Assembly (NCBI RefSeq): GCF_007860185.1
Contig: NZ_SJPY01000005.1
Coordinates: forward strand, 186,001 to 250,000
From: Novipirellula aureliae
Lineage (GTDB): Bacteria > Planctomycetota > Planctomycetia > Pirellulales > Pirellulaceae
Length of the DNA stretch: 64,000 nucleotides
Direction of reading: 5' to 3'
The position numbers and the translations under genes were made by a program. Numbering within the stretch: the first letter of the stretch is position 1; the number at the start of each line of letters is the position of its first letter. Below are positions 55,423 through 63,294 of this stretch, one piece after another. Under the pieces are notes generated by a model. That model was not told the origin of the DNA, did not search any database, and worked only from the letters and a program-made list of their open reading frames with translations.

Positions 55423-56411
55423 TAGATCGCTTCTATTTCGAGTGCATTCAATATCTCGGTCACCCGCTTAACTCGTTGTTCAAGCGGACCAGCGATTCTA
55501 ACGTATTTGATACCTCGCCGTTTCAGGTCTGATTCGATCGCCTCTTGAAAGTTCTCACGGTGAACTTCGCCACTACGGTCCCATGTGTTGTCGTAGGGAA
55601 TGTCAGTATCGCACAAAAAGAAAACTTGGTAGCGATCGCGACTCTCATCAGCACACTTGGCAACCGTAGGATGGGCTTGGTCGTGGTAGTACATAGAGAA
55701 TTGATAAGTGGTCGTCGCATCCGTATCGATGAATAGGTAGCGATTGGCATTGACGATCATTTGATCCTCGCTCTGGCGATGTCCCACCGCGATCTCGGCT
55801 AGTTGCTCCAGTGTAAGACGTCGCTGGACGTGATGTTTTTCCCAATATTCGCGACCGTACTCTGGAACCCATTTGGTCTTAAACTGCTCTGCCAAGTAGG
55901 ATGTGAGGGTGGTTTTCCCAGTTGATGGAGCGCCAAGAAAGACAACTTGCGTAATCAGATCACGATAAACCACCGGATCTAGAAAGTGGCGGTACCGAAA
56001 AGGATCGCATCGGATAGAGGTACCCGATGTCGGTACTGAACTTCGGCTTTCGTCAACTCGGCGATCAATCGCATTCAATGCACGACTGACGTGGTCGCCG
56101 TAGAACTCACTGCTGTAAAAATGCGTTATGTTCCTACCAGCAAGTAATCGCTGCAAGTAAGCATCGTGTAATCGCGTGACTTCTGGAGAATCACCAACGA
56201 TTGTCGGCCCATCCTTTGCCAAGATCACCTCGACATTCGGGTACAGTGTCTTGATCCAGCCGGCCCGTTTCTCGAGCGAGATTCGAGTCACTTCCGGGGC
56301 ATCGTAAATCACTACGATCACATGTTCATTTTCTGCGCAAGCTCGCTCGATGACCAACTGATGCCCACGATGGAGTGGTGCGTACTTCCCCAACGTCAAC
56401 CCTATCGTCAC
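55422..56411 (-). CDS. nadR: NadR-like NMN adenylyltransferase / ribosylnicotinamide kinase
   Basis: 329 aa from GTG 56411, which overlaps the pnuC stop (GTGA) and has AAGGAG upstream. The longer frame to 56741 is only antisense-type sequence within pnuC. LTLGKYAPLHRGHQLVIERA carries the HxGH nucleotidyltransferase site, TSGTSIRCDPF the ISGTxIR loop, VFLGAPSTGKTTLTSYLAEQ the kinase P-loop, and VPEYGREYW the Asp/Glu region. No N-terminal DNA-binding domain. It makes NAD+ from nicotinamide riboside: NR to NMN to NAD+. Confidence 0.9.
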   Translation of the reverse strand: MTIGLTLGKYAPLHRGHQLVIERACAENEHVIVVIYDAPEVTRISLEKRAGWIKTLYPNVEVILAKDGPTIVGDSPEVTRLHDAYLQRLLAGRNITHFYSSEFYGDHVSRALNAIDRRVDESRSSVPTSGTSIRCDPFRYRHFLDPVVYRDLITQVVFLGAPSTGKTTLTSYLAEQFKTKWVPEYGREYWEKHHVQRRLTLEQLAEIAVGHRQSEDQMIVNANRYLFIDTDATTTYQFSMYYHDQAHPTVAKCADESRDRYQVFFLCDTDIPYDNTWDRSGEVHRENFQEAIESDLKRRGIKYVRIAGPLEQRVKRVTEILNALEIEAI

Positions 56412-57007
56412 GCCGACACTCCTTCGGTTCGCATGGATGCAGGACAGGATTGGATCGCCAGTCGCTGCTTCCAAATCGCCAACCCGATGCTCGCTAGAAT
56501 CAGAAACGCAATATACAGCACCGCAGTGGCATTGAGTTCCTTCGTAAAATAGACCCAGATTGCGACGACATCGACTGCGATCCAAAAGGCCCAGTTCTGA
56601 ACGTATCGTCGGGCCAGCAAGAATTGTGCGACCAAGCTTGCAACTGTCGTAAAAGCATCGGGATAGGGAAGTGACGCATCGGTCCAGCGACTCATTGCCC
56701 AGCCCCATCCAGCGGTGCCGATCGCCACGATTGCGATCCAAATCGCAAGCCGCGATGCCGGTAAAGATTGGACGACCAACGTTTTGTCAATTGCATCGTC
56801 ACGAGTCCAGCAGTACCAACCATAGAACTGAAGAAAAACATAAACGACGTGTAGCAGCAAATCCGAATATAGTTTTGCATCGTAGAACACGAAAATAAAC
56901 AGCGTGACTTGCACCAGTCCGATCGGCCAACACCACACGCTCCGGCGAATCGTAAGCAAGACACATAGAAATCCAAACACGGTTGCGGCTAGTTCTATCA
57001 AATTCAT
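56408..57007 (-). CDS. pnuC: Nicotinamide riboside transporter PnuC
   Basis: 199 aa with about seven hydrophobic segments. LIELAATVFGFLCVLLTIRR, then WCWPIGLVQVTLFIFVFYDA, is the PnuC opening. YGWYCW and the late WAFWIAVDVVAIWVYFTKEL contain the Trp/Asn motif that lines the substrate path. It imports nicotinamide riboside, which the overlapping nadR gene phosphorylates, so import and trapping are co-translated. Divergent spacing to the GNAT gene is ~10 bp on the same strand. Confidence 0.92.
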   Translation of the reverse strand: MNLIELAATVFGFLCVLLTIRRSVWCWPIGLVQVTLFIFVFYDAKLYSDLLLHVVYVFLQFYGWYCWTRDDAIDKTLVVQSLPASRLAIWIAIVAIGTAGWGWAMSRWTDASLPYPDAFTTVASLVAQFLLARRYVQNWAFWIAVDVVAIWVYFTKELNATAVLYIAFLILASIGLAIWKQRLAIQSCPASMRTEGVSA

Positions 57008-57016
57008 CGCGTACTT

Positions 57017-57514
57017 TTACAGTTTCTCGGCGGTTGCCATTGAAAAGAACAATCGTGACGGCAGCCGTGGAAGTATCTGAAAGCCGAACTTTTCATGGAA
57101 TTGCCGAGCGGCATCGTCCTTTGCATCGACGACGATGACGCTTGCCGCAATCTGCTTAGATGCTTCCACACAGCGAGAAAGAGCATCAGCCAACAACAAA
57201 GTCCCTAGCCCCGGAAAATCGATATCTCTTGCTAGCCGACCGATCAAGACGCCGGGTACTTGGGGATAGCGAGGTAATCGTTTTTGCACGTCTTTTGGCA
57301 AACCCATCAATTCAATGGACGTTGAGCAAAGTGTATAGAAACCAGCGATCCTCCCTGAGTCGTTTTGAGGACATAACACGAAAACGGCAGCGACTTTTCG
57401 CTTCACGTCCTGACTTGCCGATCGAGCAAGATACGAATTTAACTCCTCGACACCGCAATCAAACTGTTTACGATCATGCTTTCGACTTAATGCCTCACAA
57501 ACGTACTCGGTCAT
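57017..57514 (-). CDS. GNAT acetyltransferase toxin (TacT/AtaT-like)
   Basis: 165 aa. LSRKHDRKQFDCGVEELNSY, LARSASQD, GFYTLCSTSIEL, GVLIGRLARDIDFPGLGTLL (acetyl-CoA-binding region), VDAKDDAARQFHEKFGFQIL. This matches DUF1778-linked GNAT toxins, which acetylate the amino group of charged tRNAs and stop translation. The ATG overlaps the antitoxin stop by 4 nt. A tRNA-targeting toxin beside RNA-repair genes and a tRNA array is notable. Confidence 0.85.
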   Translation of the reverse strand: MTEYVCEALSRKHDRKQFDCGVEELNSYLARSASQDVKRKVAAVFVLCPQNDSGRIAGFYTLCSTSIELMGLPKDVQKRLPRYPQVPGVLIGRLARDIDFPGLGTLLLADALSRCVEASKQIAASVIVVDAKDDAARQFHEKFGFQILPRLPSRLFFSMATAEKL

Positions 57515-57798
57515 CGTCTCTCAACTTCCTTACGATGCCGAACTGCCGCGTCACGGAGTCGTTTGTTGGGCTGCCGCGTTGACAGCAGCACTTCCACTAA
57601 AGCGAGGCTTTGTGCTCGCGTTAGCTTGAGCTGCTCATGTTCTTCGATAACCGCCTTGGCGGCTTGTTCAGCGTTCGCGATCACGAACTCTGATACGCTG
57701 CATCCCTGATAGGCTGCAGCTCGCTCAATCAATTGTTTTTTTTCCGTTGAAACGCGTGTTTCAATTCTCGCCATCTTTGTGTTACTAGTCGGCATCAT
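57511..57798 (-). CDS. DUF1778 (TacA-type) antitoxin
   Basis: 95 aa. ARIETRVSTEKKQLIERAAA, YQGCSVSEFVIANAEQAAKA is a ribbon-helix-helix DNA-binding domain, followed by the toxin-wrapping tail. AGGAGA lies 4 nt before ATG 57798 (a second ATG is 3 nt on), which rules out the longer frame to 57852. It neutralises the GNAT toxin and likely represses the pair. Confidence 0.85.
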   Translation of the reverse strand: MMPTSNTKMARIETRVSTEKKQLIERAAAYQGCSVSEFVIANAEQAAKAVIEEHEQLKLTRAQSLALVEVLLSTRQPNKRLRDAAVRHRKEVERR

Positions 57799-57968
57799 CT
57801 TTCTCCTGAAGCGGCTAGAGGCCATTGTACGGCAAAATCCCGTACACAGCAATAGCGTCGGCTATGTTCGCTGTGGATTGGAACGCTGTGTTTTGCTCAA
57901 ATCCACTCCCGATCGCGCAGTCGCTACGCTGATCGCGATCCCCAGCAACAGGAATAGAAATCCGTATT

Positions 57969-58535
57969 TCATCGGATACTCGAGCGAGGGAATGTCAAGT
58001 ACTTCGTGGGCACCATCTCGACCAACCAAATCCCGTTGGCCGAAAGGTAGAATCGGTGACCATCCTGATGCATTGCCGCGGCATCGACGAGCAGGATGAT
58101 CGGCTTGCCTCGTCGCGATCCTACATTGCGCGCGGTCGTTTCATCGGCAGACAAATGCACATGATTTCGAGATCGCTTTTGCAAACCGCTCGCTCGGATG
58201 CTCTCGATGAAGGCTGCGACCGTTCCGTGACAAAGGGTAGCCGGTGGCGTTGTCTCCTCAAGTTTCAAGTCAACGCCTGCAACCGAATGCCCCTGGCTGG
58301 CTCGAATCCGAAGTCCGTCTTCACTTAACGCAAAACGTTTCTTGTCACTCGTCGCGACAACCTCGTGAACCAGTTCGAGAGTCAATTGATTTCCACGTTC
58401 ATTTGCGTTGGCAATCAGCTCATTGACGTCTAGCCACCCCTCTTCGTCGAGAGTCAAGCCAACGACTTCCGGTTGATGCCGGAGAATTAAGCTCAATAGT
58501 TTGCTGATCGATACAATTAGCTTATCTGTCTTCAT
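57969..58535 (-). CDS. kptA: RNA 2'-phosphotransferase KptA/Tpt1
   Basis: 188 aa. SKLLSLILRHQPEVVGLTLD, GWLDVNELIANAN form the N-terminal winged helix with the catalytic Arg-His. TLCHGTVAAFIESIRASGLQ, RNHVHLSADETTA and SRRGKPIILLVDAAA are the NAD-binding lobe with the remaining conserved Arg residues. It removes a 2'-phosphate from RNA by transferring it to NAD+, giving ADP-ribose 1'',2''-cyclic phosphate. That links RNA repair to the NAD salvage and ADP-ribose genes next door. ATG 58535 chosen; the frame beyond is terminator sequence. Confidence 0.92.
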   Translation of the reverse strand: MKTDKLIVSISKLLSLILRHQPEVVGLTLDEEGWLDVNELIANANERGNQLTLELVHEVVATSDKKRFALSEDGLRIRASQGHSVAGVDLKLEETTPPATLCHGTVAAFIESIRASGLQKRSRNHVHLSADETTARNVGSRRGKPIILLVDAAAMHQDGHRFYLSANGIWLVEMVPTKYLTFPRSSIR

Positions 58536-58556
58536 GCGGTTGATTCTAACGAAAAG

Positions 58557-58595
58557 AAAAAAGCCCGCGGGGGATTGCTCCTCCACGGGCGTTTT
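58557..58595. terminator. Intrinsic terminator, copy C, between the TROVE gene and kptA
   Basis: AAAAAAGCCCGC-GGGGGATTGCTCCTCCAC-GGGCGTTTT hairpin. On the minus strand it follows the TROVE stop by ~60 nt and ends in a T run, so kptA probably has its own promoter. Confidence 0.75.
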
Positions 58596-58604
58596 GGCTG
58601 TGGC

Positions 58605-58646
58605 GTAAGCTTCTAGCTTGCGATAGTTGGCAAGCAGGATGCTTAC
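58605..58646. repeat. 42-bp imperfect palindrome, copy 2
   Basis: GTAAGCTTCTAGCTTGCGAT ... GCAAGCAGGATGCTTAC. Differs from the 50342 copy by about one base. Lies between the TROVE stop and its terminator. Confidence 0.75.
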
Positions 58647-58652
58647 CCCACG

Positions 58653-60347
<1,695 letters not shown>

Positions 60348-60362
60348 GTTGACCTCCTACAG

Positions 60363-60418
60363 GTAGTGGATGTTGTCAAACATCCTGGCAGCCGGGGATC
60401 TTTAACAAGATCCACTAC
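60363..60418. repeat. 56-bp REP-like palindrome, copy 4
   Basis: GTAGTGGATGTTGTCAAACATCC and GGATCTTTAACAAGATCCACTAC: the outer and inner parts pair, with compensating changes. Lies just upstream of the TROVE ribosome-binding site, between it and the RNA array. Confidence 0.85.
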
Positions 60419-60430
60419 GGCGAAGTAAAA

Positions 60431-60555
60431 ACTCACTCGGCGAAGTGTTGGTCAGAGAACCCGTGACGCTTTCGAGAAAGCTAACGGGACGGGACTCGAA
60501 CCCGCTAAACCTTTCGGTCATTTGCCATGTACTCCGAACCGGCAGCCGAGTGTGT
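60431..60555 (-). ncRNA. Candidate Y RNA 1 (capped acceptor stem and T-arm, no clear D-arm)
   Basis: On the minus strand the RNA starts CACTCGGC and ends GCCGAGTG, an 8-bp closing stem. The 5' strand continues GCTGCCGGTTCGGAGTACAT and the 3' strand ends CTCTGACCAACACTTCGCCG; both motifs are shared with the other five candidates. Inside are a short hairpin ACC-GAAA-GGT, then T-arm GCGGG-TTCGAGT-CCCGT. A stem CCCGT/ACGGG follows, extended by GCTTT-CTCG-AAAGC, which acts as a loop-closed acceptor stem. Acceptor ends are not free, so it is not a tRNA. Confidence 0.65.
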
Positions 60556-60643
60556 CTTGTTGCCGCGCGCCTCTGTCCAACGAAGTTAGGGCAGGAAAGC
60601 ACGCGGCGTATGATTTGCGTAAAATGAAGTAGTGATGCAAAAA

Positions 60644-60856
60644 ACGCGATCGACGAAGTTGTGACCAGAGGGTATTACGGTGCTCTACCACTGAGCTACG
60701 GCGCTGAAAAGAGTCTTGAGTTTTGAACCCTGAGACACGAGCGTTTTTACTCAGGTCTCACGACTCATCTCTCACGACTCGAATTGCGCCGGTGGGACTC
60801 GAACCCACGACACCCGGCTCCTGAAGCATGTACTCCGAATCGGCAGTCGATCGTGT
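60644..60856 (-). ncRNA. Candidate Y RNA 2 (permuted tRNA body with hairpin spacer)
   Basis: Closing stem of 8 bp plus two more pairs (CGATCGAC at 60647-60654 with GTCGATCG at 60846-60853). Transcript order: leader GACTGCCGATTCGGAGTACA, then anticodon 3' part AGCCGG, T-arm GTGGG-TTCGAGT-CCCAC, acceptor CGGCGC. Next come ~80 nt of GAGTC-rich hairpin, then acceptor GCGCCG-TA, D-arm GCTCAGTGGTAGAGC, CCG, and trailer CTCTGGTCACAACTTCGTCG. The halves are in the reverse order of a tRNA and the anticodon is replaced by leader and trailer. Confidence 0.7.
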
Positions 60857-60863
60857 GCGCTTT

Positions 60864-61136
60864 CTATTTCGTTTTCTTCTTCGCAGCCTTTCGCATTTGT
60901 TTCCAAAGCGACCGGCCGTTGTCCCGGTCAAGCCGGACGAGTTGTTGCTGTCGTGTGTCGAAAGCGATCAAGAGAAGTTTGAAGAGTGAAGGGTGAAGTT
61001 TGAAAAAAAAACAGGTTTGGGTGATTGCTTTCACACTTCTAACTTCACCCTTCAAACTTCCACTGATGTCTTCGCCTGCGATCCTGGCCGCGACGGTCGT
61101 CACGGGTTTGGATCGGCTTTCGGTTGTGGTTTTCAT
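60864..61136 (-). pseudogene. Small planctomycete protein with its centre replaced by a hairpin repeat
   Basis: 90 aa from ATG 61136. The start (MKTTTESRSKPVTTVAARIA, GEDI) and end (FDTRQQQLVRLDRDNGRSLW, KQMRKAAKK) fit a small planctomycete protein family I recognise, but the middle ~30 residues are translation of the palindromic repeat 60974-61060. The frame is preserved. Probably non-functional; it could still be translated. Confidence 0.5.
60974..61060. repeat. GAAGAGTGAAGG-type palindromic hairpin
   Basis: Left arm GAAGTTTGAAGAGTGAAGGG (from 60974) and right arm ending CTTCACCCTTCAAACTTC (to 61060) are imperfect reverse complements around a short centre. A sister hairpin is at 61287-61360. 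Confidence 0.7.
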
Positions 61137-61286
61137 GTTTCCGCAATCGTTAAAAGAATGAATTGTGCATGTGTGTTCTCTGCTGGACCGCGAGTATGGA
61201 TTACTCGCGGCCGGTCGTAATCGCGAAACAGGAATGTAAAACACGCATAGTTCAGTCTCTCGAGACGATTGGGGAATGGAAACGCC

Positions 61287-61360
61287 AGTGAAGAGTGAAG
61301 AGTGAATGGTGAAAGTCGTGTTCGTTTCACACTTCACCCTTCTCACTTCAAACTTCTCAA
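61287..61360. repeat. GAAGAGTGAAGG-type palindromic hairpin, second copy
   Basis: AGTGAAGAGTGAAGAGTGAA ... TTCACCCTTCTCACTTCAAA, imperfect reverse complements. Bases 61137-61373 hold no gene otherwise. Confidence 0.65.
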
Positions 61361-61373
61361 TGTCGTGTATGGT

Positions 61374-61510
61374 GGGCGACGAAGTTTGTGGCCAGAGGCT
61401 TTTTCCTGAGCTATCGGCGTTCCTTGCGGATACCGAGCGGGACTTGAACCCGCGACCTCGCCGCTCTCGCGACGCGCTCTAACCTATGTACTCCGAACCG
61501 GCAGTCGCCT
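61374..61510 (-). ncRNA. Candidate Y RNA 3 (permuted tRNA body, GCAA-capped acceptor)
   Basis: Closing stem GGCGAC/GTCGCC. The clearest case. Leader GACTGCCGGTTCGGAGTACA, then T-arm GCGGG-TTCAAGT-CCCGC, then acceptor strand TCGGTATCC, GCAA tetraloop, GGAACGCCGA as the other acceptor strand, TA, a D-arm-like GCTCAGGAAAAAGC, and trailer CTCTGGCCACAAACTTCGTC. The acceptor stem is a GNRA-closed hairpin. That prevents aminoacylation and matches the bacterial Y-RNA tRNA-mimic architecture. Confidence 0.75.
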
Positions 61511-61533
61511 TGTTCTGTGGTTGTTGTGTAAAA

Positions 61534-61735
61534 ACGATTGACGAAGTTTGTTAATCAGACGTTTCGATGCTCTACCAACTGAGCTACGAAGCGAAAAGAG
61601 ACTTGAGGTTTGAGTCCTGAGACCCGAGCGTTCTTACTCAGGTCTCACTGCTCATCCCTCACATCTCAAACTACTTCGGTAGGATTCGAACCCACGACAG
61701 TCGAGGTAATGTAGTCCAATCAGGCAGTCAATCGT
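61534..61735 (-). ncRNA. Candidate Y RNA 4 (permuted tRNA body with hairpin spacer)
   Basis: Perfect 9-bp closing stem ACGATTGAC/GTCAATCGT. Leader GACTGCCTGATTGGACTACA, T-arm GTGGG-TTCGAAT-CCTAC, acceptor CGAAGTA. Next comes a GAGTC-rich hairpin spacer (61598-61671) closely related to that in RNA 2, then acceptor CGCTTCG-TA, D-arm GCTCAGTTGGTAGAGC, and trailer GTCTGATTAACAAACTTCGT. The acceptor strands pair over six positions including one G-U. Confidence 0.7.
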
Positions 61736-61744
61736 GTGTTGTGG

Positions 61745-61815
61745 AGTTTTGAGTCTTGAGGGGTGAGTCTTGAGCGAACTAACAACTCGAGACTCGTGAC
61801 TCAGGACTCGCAACT
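61745..61815. repeat. GAGTC-type palindromic hairpin between RNA genes
   Basis: GAGTTTTGAGTCTTGAGG ... CTCAGGACTCGCAACTT, imperfect arms. Member of the family seen in RNAs 2 and 4 and at 61994, 63411 and 63676. Confidence 0.7.
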
Positions 61816-61827
61816 TCCTTTGTGTTG

Positions 61828-61902
61828 TGATCGGCCAGCGAAGGTTTTGAATCAGACGGTTCTTTAGCAAAGATGTATTCCGATTCGTCAGTTGGTCGAT
61901 CA
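61828..61902 (-). ncRNA. Candidate Y RNA 5 (minimal form, no tRNA body)
   Basis: 75 nt. The ends pair over 12 positions with two mismatches. 5' motif AACTGACGAATCGGAATACA and 3' motif GTCTGATTCAAAACCTTCGC align with those of RNAs 1-4, but only ~16 nt lie between them. Its 5' end begins 2 nt after the 3' end of tRNA-Cys. Confidence 0.6.
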
Positions 61903-61904
61903 AG

Positions 61905-61975
61905 AAACGCTGGTGGGAGTCGAACCCACTTAAACCGGGTTGCAGCCGGCCGCCTAGCCATCTGGCTCCAGCGTT
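61905..61975 (-). tRNA. tRNA-Cys (GCA)
   Basis: 71 nt. Acceptor AACGCTG/CAGCGTT, D-arm GCC-AGATGGCTA-GGC, anticodon arm GCCGG-CTGCAAC-CCGGT (anticodon GCA), T-arm GTGGG-TTCGACT-CCCAC, discriminator U as expected for Cys. Position 8 is G instead of the near-universal U. CCA is not encoded. Confidence 0.85.
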
Positions 61976-61993
61976 TTGGTAGTATTTAGGGGT

Positions 61994-62017
61994 GAGTCTT
62001 GAGTTGTGAGTCCTGAG
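61994..62017. repeat. Left inverted repeat flanking the first four-helix-bundle gene
   Basis: GAGTCTTGAG then TTGTGAGTCCTGAG; matches 21 of 24 positions of the reverse complement of 62404-62427. Together they would form a stem with the gene in its loop. Confidence 0.75.
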
Positions 62018-62032
62018 AAAAAAGGGTGACGT

Positions 62033-62392
62033 ATGCGGGATCATCGAAAACTACGAGCGTTTGAACTAGCAGATCAGCTTGTCATGTCTGTCTACTCAGC
62101 AACAAGGACATTCCCAAGGGATGAAATGTTCGGTCTGACGTCGCAACTTCGCCGAGCTTCCGTTTCGATTGCATCCAACATCGTCGAAGGATGTGCGCGG
62201 AACTCCGAAGCAGATTTCCTACGTTTCCTCGACATGGCACTTGGATCCATTCGAGAGGTCGAATATCAGCTGACCATCGCAAGACGGCTCGAATACACAA
62301 ACGGCGAGACCGCCGAACGACTTGCAAATCAAGCGGATGAGACAGCAAGGGTGCTCGCTGGTCTCATCCGTTCACTTCGCTCGTCAACTTGA
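62033..62392 (+). CDS. Four-helix-bundle protein (23S rRNA intervening-sequence type), copy 1
   Basis: 119 aa. MRDHRKLRAFELADQLVMSV, then FGLTSQLRRASVSIASNIVE, GCARNSEADFLRFLDMALGS and REVEYQLTIARRL is the S23/IVS-protein family (TIGR02436-like). It was first known from ORFs within intervening sequences of 23S rRNA, where it sits inside an RNase III-cleaved stem. Function unknown. Here it is coded opposite to the RNA genes and lies between inverted repeats 61994-62017 and 62404-62427. Confidence 0.9.
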   Translation: MRDHRKLRAFELADQLVMSVYSATRTFPRDEMFGLTSQLRRASVSIASNIVEGCARNSEADFLRFLDMALGSIREVEYQLTIARRLEYTNGETAERLANQADETARVLAGLIRSLRSST

Positions 62393-62403
62393 TCCTCACA
62401 CGA

Positions 62404-62427
62404 CTCAGGACTCATCCCTCAAGACTC
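62404..62427. repeat. Right inverted repeat flanking the first four-helix-bundle gene
   Basis: CTCAGGACTCATCCCTCAAG then ACTC, partner of 61994-62017. Confidence 0.75.
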
Positions 62428-62472
62428 GTTTCAGTCTTCAGTCTCTAAAAGTAGTCGTCGCGATTGACTCCA

Positions 62473-62637
62473 TCACAGACGCCCCGATCGTAGGCAACAA
62501 CGTTTGAACCGCTGACCGCTGCCGCATGGGCACAGGTCGTTGCGGCCGAGTTTTTCCTCGAGTTGCTTGCCTTGGATGATTCGGACTCCGCGTTTGACTT
62601 TCGTTTCTGACGGGTAGCCTTTACGACGTTTGCTCAT
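62473..62637 (-). CDS. SEC-C-motif small protein
   Basis: 54 aa from ATG 62637 ([20 protein letters not shown]). The end [19 protein letters not shown] is a complete SEC-C zinc motif (CxCxnCC). Such motifs bind zinc and often nucleic acid or ribosomes. The 11 extra upstream codons in the open frame lack similarity. It lies between the two tRNA/Y-RNA/four-helix units. Confidence 0.75.
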   Translation of the reverse strand: MSKRRKGYPSETKVKRGVRIIQGKQLEEKLGRNDLCPCGSGQRFKRCCLRSGRL

Positions 62638-62732
62638 TGGCTCGAAAGCATTGGGCGTTGTCGTCATCATACAGGTGTTCGTATCGCATTGTTCTACTCC
62701 GGTTTGAGTGTGAAAGTGTTGTGTTATGCAAA

Positions 62733-62805
62733 GACCAATCGGCGAAGGGACAACTCAGATGGTTCACATTTTCAAGATGTAATCAGAGTCTGCAGTCGAT
62801 CAGTC
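62733..62805 (-). ncRNA. Candidate Y RNA 6 (minimal form, no tRNA body)
   Basis: 73 nt. Ends GACTGATCGAC and GCCGATTGGTC pair over 11 positions with one mismatch. Inside, GACTGCAGACTCTGATTACA and ATCTGAGTTGTCCCTTCGCC follow the leader and trailer pattern of the family. It lies 2 nt downstream of the tRNA-like gene at 62808, exactly as RNA 5 follows tRNA-Cys. Confidence 0.55.
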
Positions 62806-62807
62806 AG

Positions 62808-62878
62808 AAACGCCGGTGGGAGTCGAACCCACTTCGATCCGCCGAGGGCGGATTGCCCAGCCATCTGGCTCCAGCGTT
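62808..62878 (-). tRNA. tRNA-Cys-derived tRNA-like gene with a collapsed anticodon loop
   Basis: 71 nt, same arms as tRNA-Cys 61905 (acceptor AACGCTG/CGGCGTT, identical T-arm, U discriminator, G8). The anticodon arm is ATCCGCC-CTC-GGCGGAT, a 7-bp stem closed by three bases. A 7-nt loop reading would give anticodon CTC (Glu), but position 33 is C, not U. Probably not a decoding tRNA: pseudo-tRNA, mimic or decoy. Confidence 0.55.
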
Positions 62879-62896
62879 TTGGTAGTCTTTAGGGGA

Positions 62897-62914
62897 TAGT
62901 CTTTAGTCTCTAGG
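62897..62914. repeat. Left inverted repeat flanking the second four-helix-bundle gene
   Basis: TAGTCTTTAGTCTCTAGG; 16 of 18 positions match the reverse complement of 63295-63312. Confidence 0.65.
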
Positions 62915-62930
62915 AAGTTGGAGGAATGAA

Positions 62931-63290
62931 ATGCGAGATCACAGAAAACTGCGAGCGTTTGAGTTGGCCGATGAATTGGTTTTGGACTTGTACCGTGCTA
63001 CCAAGACATTTCCGCGTGAGGAAATGTTCGGGCTAACATCTCAACTTCGTCGGGCAACCGTTTCGATTGCATCCAACATCGTCGAAGGTTGCGCTCGCCA
63101 ATCGCAAGCGGACTCCGTCCGTTTCCTCGACATGGCGTTCGCCTCCGCACGCGAAGTCGAGTATCAACTCAGCATCGCAGCTAGACTCGAATACCTACCC
63201 GCCGATGTCGCCACGAGACTCAACGACAAAGTCGTCGAAACATCGAAGGTCACGTATGGGCTCCTCAAATCGCTTCGCAGCGATTCTTGA
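62931..63290 (+). CDS. Four-helix-bundle protein (23S rRNA intervening-sequence type), copy 2
   Basis: 119 aa, the same length as copy 1 and clearly paralogous (MRDHRKLRAFELADELVLDL, FGLTSQLRRATVSIASNIVE, GCARQSQADSVRFLDMAFAS). Preceded by GGAGGAATGAA just before the ATG. With tRNA-like 62808 and Y RNA 6 it repeats the order Y RNA, tRNA, four-helix gene seen at 61828-62392. A block of about 0.55 kb was therefore duplicated. Confidence 0.9.
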   Translation: MRDHRKLRAFELADELVLDLYRATKTFPREEMFGLTSQLRRATVSIASNIVEGCARQSQADSVRFLDMAFASAREVEYQLSIAARLEYLPADVATRLNDKVVETSKVTYGLLKSLRSDS

Positions 63291-63294
63291 TTTC

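Noticed and set aside
55422-56741. Longer N-terminus for the NadR-like protein
   Set aside because: The extra 110 codons overlap pnuC in a different frame and have no nucleotidyltransferase features. The GTG at 56411 has a strong ribosome-binding site.
60673-60825. Intron-containing or trans-spliced tRNA genes
   Set aside because: The 5' half lies downstream of the 3' half on the transcribed strand, so an ordinary intron cannot explain it. A true permuted tRNA gene is possible, but the tetraloop-closed acceptor in 61374-61510, the missing anticodon and the TROVE neighbour favour Y RNA.
60644-61735. Permuted two-piece tmRNA
   Set aside because: No Ala acceptor signature (GGGGC/G3-U70), no tag-peptide frame, and several copies with different acceptor sequences.
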